Origin: Bacteroidota bacterium
Lineage (GTDB): Bacteria; Bacteroidota; Ignavibacteria; Palsa-1295
Assembly (NCBI GenBank): GCA_030706745.1
Contig: JAUZNX010000005.1
Span: forward strand, 124,001 to 188,000
Reading direction: 5' to 3'
DNA: 64,000 bases
Under the pieces are notes generated by a model that did no database searches, was not told where the DNA came from, and saw only the letters and a program-made list of their open reading frames with translations. Position numbers and translations under genes: made by a program. Positions 17,622 through 25,503 of the stretch are shown piece by piece; positions within the stretch are counted from its first letter, which is position 1; every line of letters starts with the position of its first letter.

Positions 17622-19882
17622 CAGTCGAGGAATGCCCAGGTGACATCCAACCGCCAGTGAAAGCCCGGACGCGGATAGATGCTCACGTTGTAATAGGGTG
17701 TACTGAGAATATTCAGTAATGACAAGTTCACCTGCGCCCGGCGGTCGAGTTCTGCCGATAGCAGAACATCGATGACGTACTTTGGAGTATTGATGCGTGA
17801 ATCGGACATGGGGAACGTCGTCGCGGAATCGACTGTCGAGGCTGGCCATCCCCGATAGACATAATAGTCGGATGCTGGATCGTAGGTGAGTTGCGGGTTG
17901 AGTGTGTTCGTAAACCGTACCCGGGGTCCGGCAACAAGCCGAAGATTTCCTTCCGCGAGTTCGTTCTCATAATAAATACCCGCCCATCCGAAAAACCGTC
18001 GGGGCAACGCGTTTTGGGTCGCAAACGCAGTGGCATAGGCACTCATCGGCGATAACGACGGAAAATACGTGAGCGAATAACCGAAATGAAAATGCGAAAC
18101 ATATGCATCGATCGCCGCGCTGGCCGATTGCGTGTGGAGAGGGGTGTTCGAGAATCGAGGATGGGCATGAATCGAGTCGGCGGCGATGACATCTACAATT
18201 CCTTCCGGTTCATGTCGATCGAGGACACCGGCATGGATCGCGATACTATCGCCTCGCGAAAATGGCACGCGCAGATCCATCCAGGCTCCGATATTTTGGA
18301 GTTGATACGTCTCGTCTGGCGATGGGCTCAGTGCCGCCCTGTCTTTTGCATAGTGATAGCTTGCCGAGAACGAGAGCGCGTTCGTCACTCCCACGCTTGC
18401 CGCCAGCCCAAGACTTGGAAGCACCAGCGAGGATACTGGTCCGCCATCGAGCGAAAGATTTGATTCGACAGTCCGAACAAACCCGAATATTGACACACGC
18501 AGCGCAGTCCGAAGTGCGAGCGAGTCCGAAAACATCGCAGCCAGTCGTGTTTCGCGCACGGACGGGGTGAACGTGGACTGAGAGTCTCGTGATGTTAGCT
18601 CGATATCACCACGCAGCATCGCTCGGGTAAGAAAATCGCCGACCGAGAGCCCAATCGGCTGCGAAAGCGACGCGCCGTAGCGGGTGCCGGTTGTGAGCTC
18701 AGGCAGCCAAATCGGAAATGTGGAGTCGGCCGAGAGGATCCGTCGCGATTCGCCAGAGGCAAAGGCGGCAATTGTGGTCCGTGCCTCGGCCAGGAGTGGC
18801 AAGTCCAGTTTGGCGATAGCATCCATTCGAACGCGATGATCGAATGTGTTCGGATCGATCATCGGTGCCAATTGCTCGTTGAAGATGTCAATCGAATCGC
18901 GCGAAGCAATGCCGCCTGAAAGGCCACTGAATGCCGTTGTATATTGGCCCCAGAGGTAGAAATCCAGCGTGTGCCTTCTTGCGTCTGAGGTGGCAAGCAG
19001 CGAATCGATCCGGTGTTGCGTCCACGTGCTATCATGAGGTATGGTCCCAAGATATTTGGTGAAACTCATCGAGCCACGGGCACTCCATAGATCGGCACGA
19101 GGGTCGAATGAAAGATCGTTCGGAACGGGAGCATGCCCGGCACTGCGACGATGTACACCGAGAGTAATATTGGTGCCCTGTGTAGCATTCAAGCTGAAGA
19201 TCCCATCAAAATCGGAAAAACTACGAAGCAAGTCCTGAGTGTAATGGACACGTGAATACGGGACCGGCGCACGAAACCGTTCGAGTGAGGCATTCGTCAC
19301 ATCGCTCGCAGCATAATCGCTTCCGGTCATGCTCGCGCCTGGCGATGCGCTGTTGACCCGAAAATCATCGAAGGCATCGAGCGGATAGTAATTCGATAAA
19401 TTGGCCCCATTCAGGATGCTGTTGATCGGCAATATACCATCAATGAGCGTGGATATAAGGCTTTCACTCGTCCGCGCGGTGAGTTCGAATGATTCTCGAC
19501 CATAAGCCTCCTCACCGAGCATCAGCGGAAATGGTCCACCCGTGGCTTCGAGGATAGCAGCCGGTGTGGAAGGTGATGCGTAATAGCGCATCGCTTCGCC
19601 CGTAACATAGAGATCACCGTCATTTCGGTCGGCTTGTGGCCTCCGCCAGAGACCTTCCGCATGTGGTGAATTGGATAACGTTGTGTCGCGCGATGGCGAG
19701 CTACGATTGGTATCCATCGGTGCGGTAGTACCAGCCTTTCCTGAGACTTGAGCCCGGACAGTGGCAAATCCCAGAAGCGAGAGAATGATAGAAAGAACGG
19801 CGGCCCGCACGGTGGCTCTAACCAAATTATCTCGAGTCGTATTTCTTGCCGGGCGCCATTTTTGGCTTTGGCGGTGGTGCAT
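17621..19882 (-). CDS. outer-membrane beta-barrel protein, TonB-receptor-like
   Basis: Up to 753 residues with a signal peptide followed by a plug-like region (about 100-200) and a long beta-barrel-type region. It ends in an aromatic C-terminus (HWRLDVTWAFLD), like TonB-dependent receptors. A TonB box is not evident. The ATG at 19882 would overlap the upstream gene by 56 bases and put a basic segment before the signal peptide. A TTG at 19825, one base after the upstream stop, or a GTG at 19810 would give a more normal signal peptide. The ligand is unknown. It is translationally coupled to the LOG gene. Confidence 0.72.
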   Translation of the reverse strand: MHHRQSQKWRPARNTTRDNLVRATVRAAVLSIILSLLGFATVRAQVSGKAGTTAPMDTNRSSPSRDTTLSNSPHAEGLWRRPQADRNDGDLYVTGEAMRYYASPSTPAAILEATGGPFPLMLGEEAYGRESFELTARTSESLISTLIDGILPINSILNGANLSNYYPLDAFDDFRVNSASPGASMTGSDYAASDVTNASLERFRAPVPYSRVHYTQDLLRSFSDFDGIFSLNATQGTNITLGVHRRSAGHAPVPNDLSFDPRADLWSARGSMSFTKYLGTIPHDSTWTQHRIDSLLATSDARRHTLDFYLWGQYTTAFSGLSGGIASRDSIDIFNEQLAPMIDPNTFDHRVRMDAIAKLDLPLLAEARTTIAAFASGESRRILSADSTFPIWLPELTTGTRYGASLSQPIGLSVGDFLTRAMLRGDIELTSRDSQSTFTPSVRETRLAAMFSDSLALRTALRVSIFGFVRTVESNLSLDGGPVSSLVLPSLGLAASVGVTNALSFSASYHYAKDRAALSPSPDETYQLQNIGAWMDLRVPFSRGDSIAIHAGVLDRHEPEGIVDVIAADSIHAHPRFSNTPLHTQSASAAIDAYVSHFHFGYSLTYFPSLSPMSAYATAFATQNALPRRFFGWAGIYYENELAEGNLRLVAGPRVRFTNTLNPQLTYDPASDYYVYRGWPASTVDSATTFPMSDSRINTPKYVIDVLLSAELDRRAQVNLSLLNILSTPYYNVSIYPRPGFHWRLDVTWAFLD

Positions 19883-20450
19883 CGGATAGGATTAAGCCAT
19901 CCATTTGCTCTTTCGTGCTCTTGGGATCAATCAGGACACGCGCTCGGGCGTGAAAATGCGCACCGATATGGCGCTTGCGTTTTGCCGGTGGAACTTGAAA
20001 TTCATAGCGCGCTCCATCTTTGCTCTGCAGATACCAGATCCCTCGTTTTGTCCGATGGATCATACCATCGAGGATCATGAAATTGACGGGCAGGTCGGTC
20101 GGCTGCAAATGGACACTCTCGATGTGGAGCACTCGCACCATCTCGCCGATCATGCAAATCGATGCGCCCTTGGCGGGTTCAACGACTAAATCCACCATGG
20201 CACCATTAATCAGTAGCGGAGCGAGCGTCCCGGAATCTCCGAATAGCTCGTAATGCTTGCCATCGTTGCCCTGAAGGTACCAGCAGCCACCTTCAAGCGT
20301 GGAGTGCTGCATCATGCCGGCGATGTTAAACGACTGGGCGTTTAGTGGACTTCTTGGAATGAAGCTGAGGAACGAGCCGAGGGCCAGAGCGAACCAAAAA
20401 GATAGCAGGCGAGAGGTACTGGGTAAAGTCCGCGTATCACGTTTGGTCAT
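19827..20450 (-). CDS. secreted hypothetical protein with an internal repeat
   Basis: The 207 residues begin with a signal peptide ending near residue 40. Two related segments are visible. Near 46, GMMQHSTLEGGCWYLQGNDG precedes KHYELFG; near 130, GMIHRTKRGIWYLQSKDG precedes ARYEFQV. Both read as G-M-(I/M)-H/Q ... G-x-W-Y-L-Q-x-x-D-G-x-x-Y-E-(L/F), so the protein looks like a duplicated small beta domain. The C-terminus is Pro/Lys-rich. I do not recognise the family. It precedes the barrel gene and probably forms an operon with it, LOG and rlmB. Confidence 0.72.
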   Translation of the reverse strand: MTKRDTRTLPSTSRLLSFWFALALGSFLSFIPRSPLNAQSFNIAGMMQHSTLEGGCWYLQGNDGKHYELFGDSGTLAPLLINGAMVDLVVEPAKGASICMIGEMVRVLHIESVHLQPTDLPVNFMILDGMIHRTKRGIWYLQSKDGARYEFQVPPAKRKRHIGAHFHARARVLIDPKSTKEQMDGLILSDAPPPKPKMAPGKKYDSR

Positions 20451-20473
20451 CGCGCATCGTGTTTGAGGCTGGT

Positions 20474-21313
20474 TCAGGCAACACGAACGGCGCGTGCAGC
20501 CTTCCCGTCCGTGCTGAGAATACCTCGGCCTTCGAGTTCGGCCCGTAGTGATTCCGAAAAGATCAGTTTCTTCTTAATGGCGTTTTGCTCGAGCACTGGT
20601 ACCAGCGGCATCGAGTCGATCTGGCTGGCGGCGAGAATATCCGCCTCGAAACCAAGTTCGGATAGTGTGCGGCCATGGTCGGATTCGAGCAAGGTCCGAT
20701 AAATGTCCGAGCCATATTGGTGATACACGGAAAGTGCCGCGCGTGCCGAGTCCGAAAGCTGTAGAGACCCAAGACGGGTCATGAGCCGTGTGATCAACAT
20801 TCCTGCACAGGTCGCATCTTCAAGGGAGAATTCCTCTTCACGTCCACTGGTAAGGATCACCAGTTGCTCGGCTTCGATTCCAGGAATCGAAGCAATCGCA
20901 TCGACGGATGCAGTCATGTTCACAAAACTTGAGACGAAGCATTGCCGCGCATGTTTCGCTTTAGTAAGGGCGACCGCACCATTGGTCGTCGTCAGAATGA
21001 GCGCCTTTCCTCGAACGGCCTCTTCGGTGTATTCCAAAGGAGAATTTCCGAGCTTGAATCCTTCGATCCGCTTGCCGCCGCGTTCACCGCAGAGAATTGT
21101 TGCCGGGCGGTCGCTCATCATGGTCGAATGGAGATTGCCGACGATCTTCATCGCCGCTTCGACCGATGCCACAGGGATAATTTCTCGGGCGCCGGCGCGC
21201 ATCGCGTAGGTGATCGTCGTCGAGGCACGCAATACGTCGATCACAACGACGATCTTGTCGCGCAACTCGAGTTCGTCGAGATGATTCGGGCTAAAATAAG
21301 CAGTGACTTGCAC
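20474..21313 (-). CDS. comB: 2-phosphosulfolactate phosphatase (ComB family)
   Basis: This encodes 279 residues of the ComB family, a magnesium-dependent phosphatase that makes sulfolactate from 2-phosphosulfolactate. Typical segments are VVVIDVLRASTTI near 22, the CGERGG loop and the TTTNGAVAL segment. In archaea the reaction serves coenzyme M synthesis; in bacteria of this kind the product may be used for sulfonates or the true substrate may differ. No other sulfonate gene is nearby. The start is a GTG at 21313; no ATG is in frame upstream. Confidence 0.86.
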   Translation of the reverse strand: MQVTAYFSPNHLDELELRDKIVVVIDVLRASTTITYAMRAGAREIIPVASVEAAMKIVGNLHSTMMSDRPATILCGERGGKRIEGFKLGNSPLEYTEEAVRGKALILTTTNGAVALTKAKHARQCFVSSFVNMTASVDAIASIPGIEAEQLVILTSGREEEFSLEDATCAGMLITRLMTRLGSLQLSDSARAALSVYHQYGSDIYRTLLESDHGRTLSELGFEADILAASQIDSMPLVPVLEQNAIKKKLIFSESLRAELEGRGILSTDGKAARAVRVA

Positions 21314-21534
21314 TATGATATTAGGTCAAATTCGGCCCCGCTGGCCGCCAACATGAAAGTGAAAAGACGCCTGTTGTTTCAAGGCGAGACGGATGAACCA
21401 TCGTCCAGATAATCGTCACCCAGATGACCTCTCGCCGGAACGGGAGATTATCGACCGGCCTAACGCCGGAGTCAACTGCTTGGGTTTCTGGCGAGGCCCT
21501 CATTTGAAAAAGAGACTCGGAACTTCTTTCGATT

Positions 21535-21894
21535 CTACACCAGAGTCAGCAGCTTGTACACAAGATAAATCCCGAGCGCGAAGACTGCCGCCGCCGACGC
21601 GATCGCAAAGAAAATGGAGTAGCTCCGGACCGTCTCCACCTTGGCAATCTCGATCAAATGATACTGGATGTGTTCGTGGTTCCGAGTCATCCCTTCGACG
21701 ATGCCGCCTTGCTTGTCATACCACCCGAAGTTTTCGTCGAATTCGATAATCGTGCCGTTCTTCAGTGTGATCCGCGATATGTCGGGCTCCCAGGCCGTGC
21801 GAATTTCGCGGACGGGCGAAACCGTCCGGCAACTGCATACGATCAGCACCAAGAGCGCCGTGAGGATTCTGAGATTCCGTTGTTTATTTCCCAT
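21535..21894 (-). CDS. small hypothetical lipoprotein with C-terminal membrane helix
   Basis: The 119 residues begin with a lipoprotein-type signal (VCSC, Cys22). A short region around ITLKNGTIIEFDENFGWYD looks like a small beta domain, and a hydrophobic helix occupies about 92-115. I do not recognise the family. The ATG at 21894 lies only 13 bases from the divergent start of the beta-helix protein gene, so neither gene can have a full promoter between them. Confidence 0.68.
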   Translation of the reverse strand: MGNKQRNLRILTALLVLIVCSCRTVSPVREIRTAWEPDISRITLKNGTIIEFDENFGWYDKQGGIVEGMTRNHEHIQYHLIEIAKVETVRSYSIFFAIASAAAVFALGIYLVYKLLTLV

Positions 21895-21907
21895 CACGCA
21901 TAGACCA

Positions 21908-23347
21908 ATGAAACAACGCTTTTTCTTGATTGCGGTTCTCCTGTGCTTGGCATATCCGGCGATTGCGAAGACCTGGCGGGTCGGCCCAGGCCGCCAATAC
22001 ACCGCTCCGAGTAAGGTGATGTCCCTCGTCTCGAATGGCGATACGGTCGAAATCGACCCCGGACTCTACGTAAAGGACGTAGGCGCCTGGAATGCCGATT
22101 CGCTCGTCCTTCGCTGCTCGACTGGTTATGCACATCTGGACGCTCAGGGTACCGCCGCGCAACGCAAAGCTATTTGGGTTATCAACGGAAAGCACAATTA
22201 CGTCGAGGGCATCGAATTCTCAGGTTGTGCGATTTCTTTTGCAGATGGTGATAATGGCGCTGGGATTCGCCTGCAATCCAACAGCTTCGGATGCCGCCGA
22301 TGCTACTTCCATGACAATCAGGAGGGCATCCTGACGGGCAATGACACGACAACCGAGATTACGGTCGAGGCCTGCGAGTTCGATCATAATGGTGTCGAAG
22401 GTACGTCTCTCGCAGGTTTCGAGCATAACATTTATATCGGTCACAGCCGCATTGCGACGGTCAAGTACTGCTACTTCCATCGCTCGATCGTGGGTCACGA
22501 ACTCAAGACCCGAGCGAACGTCAACTATATTCTCTACAATCATATCGTCGATGGTCCCGATGGCGATGGCAGCTATTCAATCGATATCCCGAATGGCGGG
22601 CTCGCCTTCGTAATCGGCAATTCGATTGAGAAAGGGCCGAACGCATCGAACTCCACGATCTTTTGCTATGGCGAGGAAGGTATCATCAATCCCGACTCCG
22701 AGCTGTACTTTGTCAATAATACTGTCGTCACCGATCGTAACCCGACGAGGCTCGACACCATCAAGCCCGGTGCGAAGGCGATCTTGATAAATAATATCTT
22801 CGCCGGCAATATGCACCCATTGAATCCAACGGCTGATACCGTTTCGAATGTCATCACCTCGGACGTGTCATTTTTTCACTTCCGAAATGCCGCTGCCTAC
22901 GACTACCAACCAACTGCCGCGTTTCCCGGAATGACCTCGACGACGGATCCCGGTAGCGCGCATGGCTTCTCTCTTCGCCCGATCAGCAGCTACGTCGATC
23001 CGCTCGATAGCATGTCGCGTAACGATCAGCCGCTCCAGATCGGCGCATTTCCATTTCAGGCGCCACAGGCCGTCGAACGCAGCGCAATCATTCTTCCAGC
23101 TTCCGTCTATCCAAATCCGCTTCAGCAGTCAGGCATGATCGCGGTGCCCGCAACATTCGCGGGCGATCACGTCTCGCTGGAGCTGCTCGATGCCACCGGC
23201 GCGCTGGCACGCCGTGATGTGCTCCCGGTCGTAGCAGGTACCATGCATTTCGAGCGCGGTTCGCTCATGGCTGGCGTCTATTATTATCGTATCATCGCGG
23301 AAGGTGGAGACCAACTTTGTTGCGGCTCGATTGTCATTACGCCGTAA
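21908..23347 (+). CDS. secreted parallel beta-helix protein with T9SS type A sorting domain
   Basis: The 479 residues start with a signal peptide. The middle reads like a right-handed parallel beta-helix (polysaccharide-lyase-like repeat protein): regularly spaced Asn, Gly and short hydrophobic segments such as NYVEGIEFSGCAISFADGD. The last ~80 residues are a T9SS type A sorting domain, starting at VYPNPL and including GALARRD and AGVYYYRII. It is probably surface bound and may bind or cleave polysaccharide; catalytic residues cannot be assigned. The ATG at 21908 gives the signal peptide. Confidence 0.86.
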   Translation: MKQRFFLIAVLLCLAYPAIAKTWRVGPGRQYTAPSKVMSLVSNGDTVEIDPGLYVKDVGAWNADSLVLRCSTGYAHLDAQGTAAQRKAIWVINGKHNYVEGIEFSGCAISFADGDNGAGIRLQSNSFGCRRCYFHDNQEGILTGNDTTTEITVEACEFDHNGVEGTSLAGFEHNIYIGHSRIATVKYCYFHRSIVGHELKTRANVNYILYNHIVDGPDGDGSYSIDIPNGGLAFVIGNSIEKGPNASNSTIFCYGEEGIINPDSELYFVNNTVVTDRNPTRLDTIKPGAKAILINNIFAGNMHPLNPTADTVSNVITSDVSFFHFRNAAAYDYQPTAAFPGMTSTTDPGSAHGFSLRPISSYVDPLDSMSRNDQPLQIGAFPFQAPQAVERSAIILPASVYPNPLQQSGMIAVPATFAGDHVSLELLDATGALARRDVLPVVAGTMHFERGSLMAGVYYYRIIAEGGDQLCCGSIVITP

Positions 23348-23362
23348 GCATGCGTATCTTTG
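23331..23362 (+). promoter_or_regulatory. Bacteroidota-type promoter (TTG-N21-TAtcTTTG), possibly giving a leaderless mRNA
   Basis: TTG at 23331-23333 and TATCTTTG at 23355-23362 are 21 bases apart. The expected transcription start, about four bases after the -7 box, falls on the GTG at 23366, so the message may have no leader. It lies in the last codons of the preceding gene. Confidence 0.55.
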
Positions 23363-23365
23363 TGT

Positions 23366-24208
23366 GTGCGTAAGTTACTCGCCATTTTCGTCGTCCTATC
23401 GTTCTCCACGGCTCGCGCGCAGGAGAAAGATTCTGCCACCGTGCTTTCGGTCGCCGCTGTCTCGCTCCTGCCGGCTGCGGGCATGACCGCCATCATCGTG
23501 CTGAACCAGAACGCCTTCTGGCGATACGCAACCGCAGTGCCGTTCCACATTTCGAACGATCCGCCCTACGCGATGCACATCGACAAATTCTCGCATCTCT
23601 ACGTCTCGGCAATCGGCTCGGACGGCATGCGCGCTTCGTACCAACTGGCCGGACTCTCCGAAGGCACTTCCGCGTGGCTTGGAGCGGGCCTCAGCCTCGC
23701 GTGTAGTTTCGCAATCGAGATGGAAGACGCGCGGCACGGCGATGACCCGCAATATGGTTTCTCACCCGGCGATCTCGCCGGAGACATCATCGGCTCTGCT
23801 TTGCCGGTGCTGCGCCACTACTATCCGGTGCTGGAGCGGATTGAGACCAAGATAAGCATCTGGCCATCGCGCGCATACAAAGAGAACCAGTATAAGACCA
23901 TCGCCGATGACTACGAGAGCCAATACTACTGGCTCTCCGCCGATCTCCACGACTGGACCCCGCTGCCCAAATGGCTGAACCTCGCGCTCGGCTTCGGCTG
24001 TGAAAACCTCCGCCTGGCCAAGTACGCGGTGCCCTCTCCGTATGGCTCGCCATACACCGATCTCTATCTCTCGCCGGACATCAACCTCAAAGGTCTGCCG
24101 ATTGATGGTCCGGTTTGGAAGACCATCGCCAGCATCCTGAGCTATGTCCGGATTCCGATGCCAGCGCTCCAGTTCTATCCCCGCCTGAAGGTGTGGGCGT
24201 TTCGTTAG
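23366..24208 (+). CDS. DUF2279-like membrane/periplasmic protein
   Basis: About 280 residues with a signal peptide, then hydrophobic segments. The conserved pattern HIDKFSHLY, then a hydrophobic helix with SLACSFAIEMEDARHG, then FSPGDLAGDIIG, is that of the DUF2279 (YfiM-like) family, found in the envelope of many Bacteroidota. The function of the family is unknown. The GTG at 23366 is chosen; a TTG two codons earlier overlaps the promoter box. The gene ends before a long repeat-rich spacer. Confidence 0.78.
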   Translation: MRKLLAIFVVLSFSTARAQEKDSATVLSVAAVSLLPAAGMTAIIVLNQNAFWRYATAVPFHISNDPPYAMHIDKFSHLYVSAIGSDGMRASYQLAGLSEGTSAWLGAGLSLACSFAIEMEDARHGDDPQYGFSPGDLAGDIIGSALPVLRHYYPVLERIETKISIWPSRAYKENQYKTIADDYESQYYWLSADLHDWTPLPKWLNLALGFGCENLRLAKYAVPSPYGSPYTDLYLSPDINLKGLPIDGPVWKTIASILSYVRIPMPALQFYPRLKVWAFR

Positions 24209-24250
24209 CAGCCGTGCATCGGCGAATTCCAAGTCGCCGGGGTTCCGCAT

Positions 24251-24276
24251 TAGGGGCGACTTGGAAGTCGCCCCTA
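24251..24276. repeat. near-perfect palindrome (REP-like)
   Basis: TAGGGGCGACTT and AAGTCGCCCCTA form a perfect 12-bp stem around two bases. A partial arm (TTCCAAGTCGCC) also lies at about 24237-24248. It has no T-run and resembles extragenic palindromic repeats. Confidence 0.7.
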
Positions 24277-24367
24277 CACAGCCCACCTATCTCCCGCCAG
24301 TCCCAAGTTGTGCAGCCACTCATGCAAAGCATACATGGACCTGCAGCCCAGTTCACCGAATCGGAAG

Positions 24368-24426
24368 TTTAGCGAAGAAACACCCTTCCACCCTATAAAA
24401 CGCGGATTGACCCTTCCGGCGTTGCA
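24368..24426. repeat. first copy of a ~59-bp direct repeat
   Basis: The sequence from TTTAGCGAAG to CGTTGCA recurs in diverged form at 24501-24559. The shared words are TTTAGCGAAG, CCCTTCCA, CGACCCT/TGACCCT and CCGGC. Confidence 0.6.
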
Positions 24427-24500
24427 GCAACATCAAATATTTATATACTAAAATGAAGATTTCCGAAATAATTCATATTCCATGCTTCATCTTTCATACT

Positions 24501-24559
24501 TTTAGCGAAGCGACCCCCTTCCATCTATTACAACGTTGTTCGACCCTCCCGGCATCGCA
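24501..24559. repeat. second copy of the ~59-bp direct repeat
   Basis: This is the partner of 24368-24426, in the same orientation and about 133 bases away. The two differ by several substitutions and at least one indel, so the duplication is not recent. Confidence 0.6.
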
Positions 24560-24752
24560 AGTTTTCGATGAATTCTGAAGAAATTATTCTCGCCGCGGAG
24601 GGGCCGTCCATCGGGATTTGGATTTCGCGATTGATTGGATTTTGCGCAGCCGCTTCGCGGCAGGGATTGGACGCCCCATGGGCCTTCGTTATACTTTCGC
24701 CAAGTTAAGAGCGCAGTTCCGACATCTAGAAATCGCGTCTGCGGAAAAGCAA

Positions 24753-24865
24753 CTCAGTATTGCACCACGCTCTTATCGATCTCTTTGCTCCAGGCGATGA
24801 TGCCGCCGCGGAGATTGCAGGCCTTGGGGAAGCCATTGCGGCGCATGAAATCTACGCGGCCACCG
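24753..24865 (-). pseudogene. copied 3' end of the rhodanese gene
   Basis: About 113 bases match the 3' end of the intact rhodanese gene (25503-25615) at roughly 90% identity, in the same orientation. On the minus strand it still reads through the last ~29 codons (MRRNGFPK, then NLRGGIIAWSKEIDKSVVQY and stop). Homology ends at the stop codon. It has no 5' part, so it is a remnant. Its inner edge overlaps the last codons of the DUF2442 gene. Confidence 0.85.
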
Positions 24866-25112
24866 GTTGCTGATGCGAGCGAAGCATCAGTTCGTAAAGA
24901 TAATCGGGTGCGATGTCGGCGCCGTTTGGCCAGACGATCGTGCTGAGATCTGGCTCTACTCGGACTTTGCGGAATTCGTTGATGTCGCGCAATGGCTCGA
25001 AGTGTCGTCCGGATAGTTCATTCGAAAGATCAACGGTCCCGGTCACACCGTTACTGAACGTGAGTTCGAGCGTGTATCCTGATATGTAACGAACAGCGAT
25101 GACGTATTCCAT
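24852..25112 (-). CDS. DUF2442 protein (antitoxin-like partner of DUF4160)
   Basis: An 86-residue protein with the DUF2442 pattern: a short beta-rich start, a central FSNGVTGTVDLS segment, and a C-terminal IVWPNGADIAPDYLYE motif. DUF2442 and DUF4160 genes are commonly adjacent and are thought to form a toxin-antitoxin-like pair, though the biochemistry is not settled. The ATG at 25112 almost touches the DUF4160 stop, so the two are an operon. Its 3' end runs into the copied rhodanese tail, which suggests the gene was placed there by a recombination event. Confidence 0.86.
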   Translation of the reverse strand: MEYVIAVRYISGYTLELTFSNGVTGTVDLSNELSGRHFEPLRDINEFRKVRVEPDLSTIVWPNGADIAPDYLYELMLRSHQQPVAA

Positions 25113-25113
25113 T

Positions 25114-25398
25114 TTAGATCAATGGTTCGATTTTCTTGATTGGCTGGTCATTCAGTAGCGCATTCCAGTTGTCCATAAGTTCCTCCCGGTGATCGGAGGC
25201 CCATTCGAGAACAGCGGAGTGAATGCGGCGAGGAAGGTTGCCGGCCAGAAGTCGGAGGTCTTGAATCGAGTACTTACCGAAGTACTCCGCATATCTCGCA
25301 TGGAAATGCGGCGGCCCGTGGTCTTTCTCGTACATTGTGATTACGATTCCCAAGAATCTGCTGATTTCTGGGATGATCTGAAAACGTCGTCTTGCCAA
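25114..25398 (-). CDS. DUF4160 protein (toxin-antitoxin-like partner)
   Basis: A 94-residue protein with the DUF4160 signature: PEISRFLGIVITMY near the start, then DHGPPHFHARY with a His/Pro-rich core, and a C-terminal LEWASDHREELMDNW. The role is not established; the pairing with DUF2442 suggests a toxin-antitoxin-like or stress module. No ATG is in frame before the domain; a TTG at 25398 is the likely start. The 105 bases before it, up to the intact rhodanese stop, contain no gene. Confidence 0.86.
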   Translation of the reverse strand: MARRRFQIIPEISRFLGIVITMYEKDHGPPHFHARYAEYFGKYSIQDLRLLAGNLPRRIHSAVLEWASDHREELMDNWNALLNDQPIKKIEPLI

Positions 25399-25503
25399 AG
25401 AAGATGCTCAGCAAACGCAGAAGAGCCGCCTCGCGGCTGGGTCGAGGATTCCACACAGCACACGATACCAAGGCGGAGGAGCCACGTGACGCGGACGTTC
25501 CGC

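Larger units (their letters stand above)
24209..24751. other. gene-free spacer rich in short repeats
   Basis: No convincing gene is seen in these ~540 bases. They hold a near-perfect 26-bp palindrome (24251-24276), two diverged copies of a ~59-bp sequence (24368-24426 and 24501-24559) and, between these, a CATATTCCATGCTTCATC-type phrase. The rest shows no recognisable signal. The rhodanese 3'-end copy begins at its right edge. Confidence 0.7.

Noticed and set aside
21393-21749. Possible small plus-strand gene beginning MNHRPDNRHPDDLSPERE
   Set aside because: The first ~30 codons look plausible, but the frame runs antisense through the lipoprotein gene at 21535 and has no known domain. It could be a short remnant; not supported enough to list.
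24209-24851. CRISPR array or tandem repeats of CRISPR type in the spacer
   Set aside because: Only two diverged copies of the 59-bp repeat exist, the palindrome is single, and there are no regularly spaced units or cas genes.
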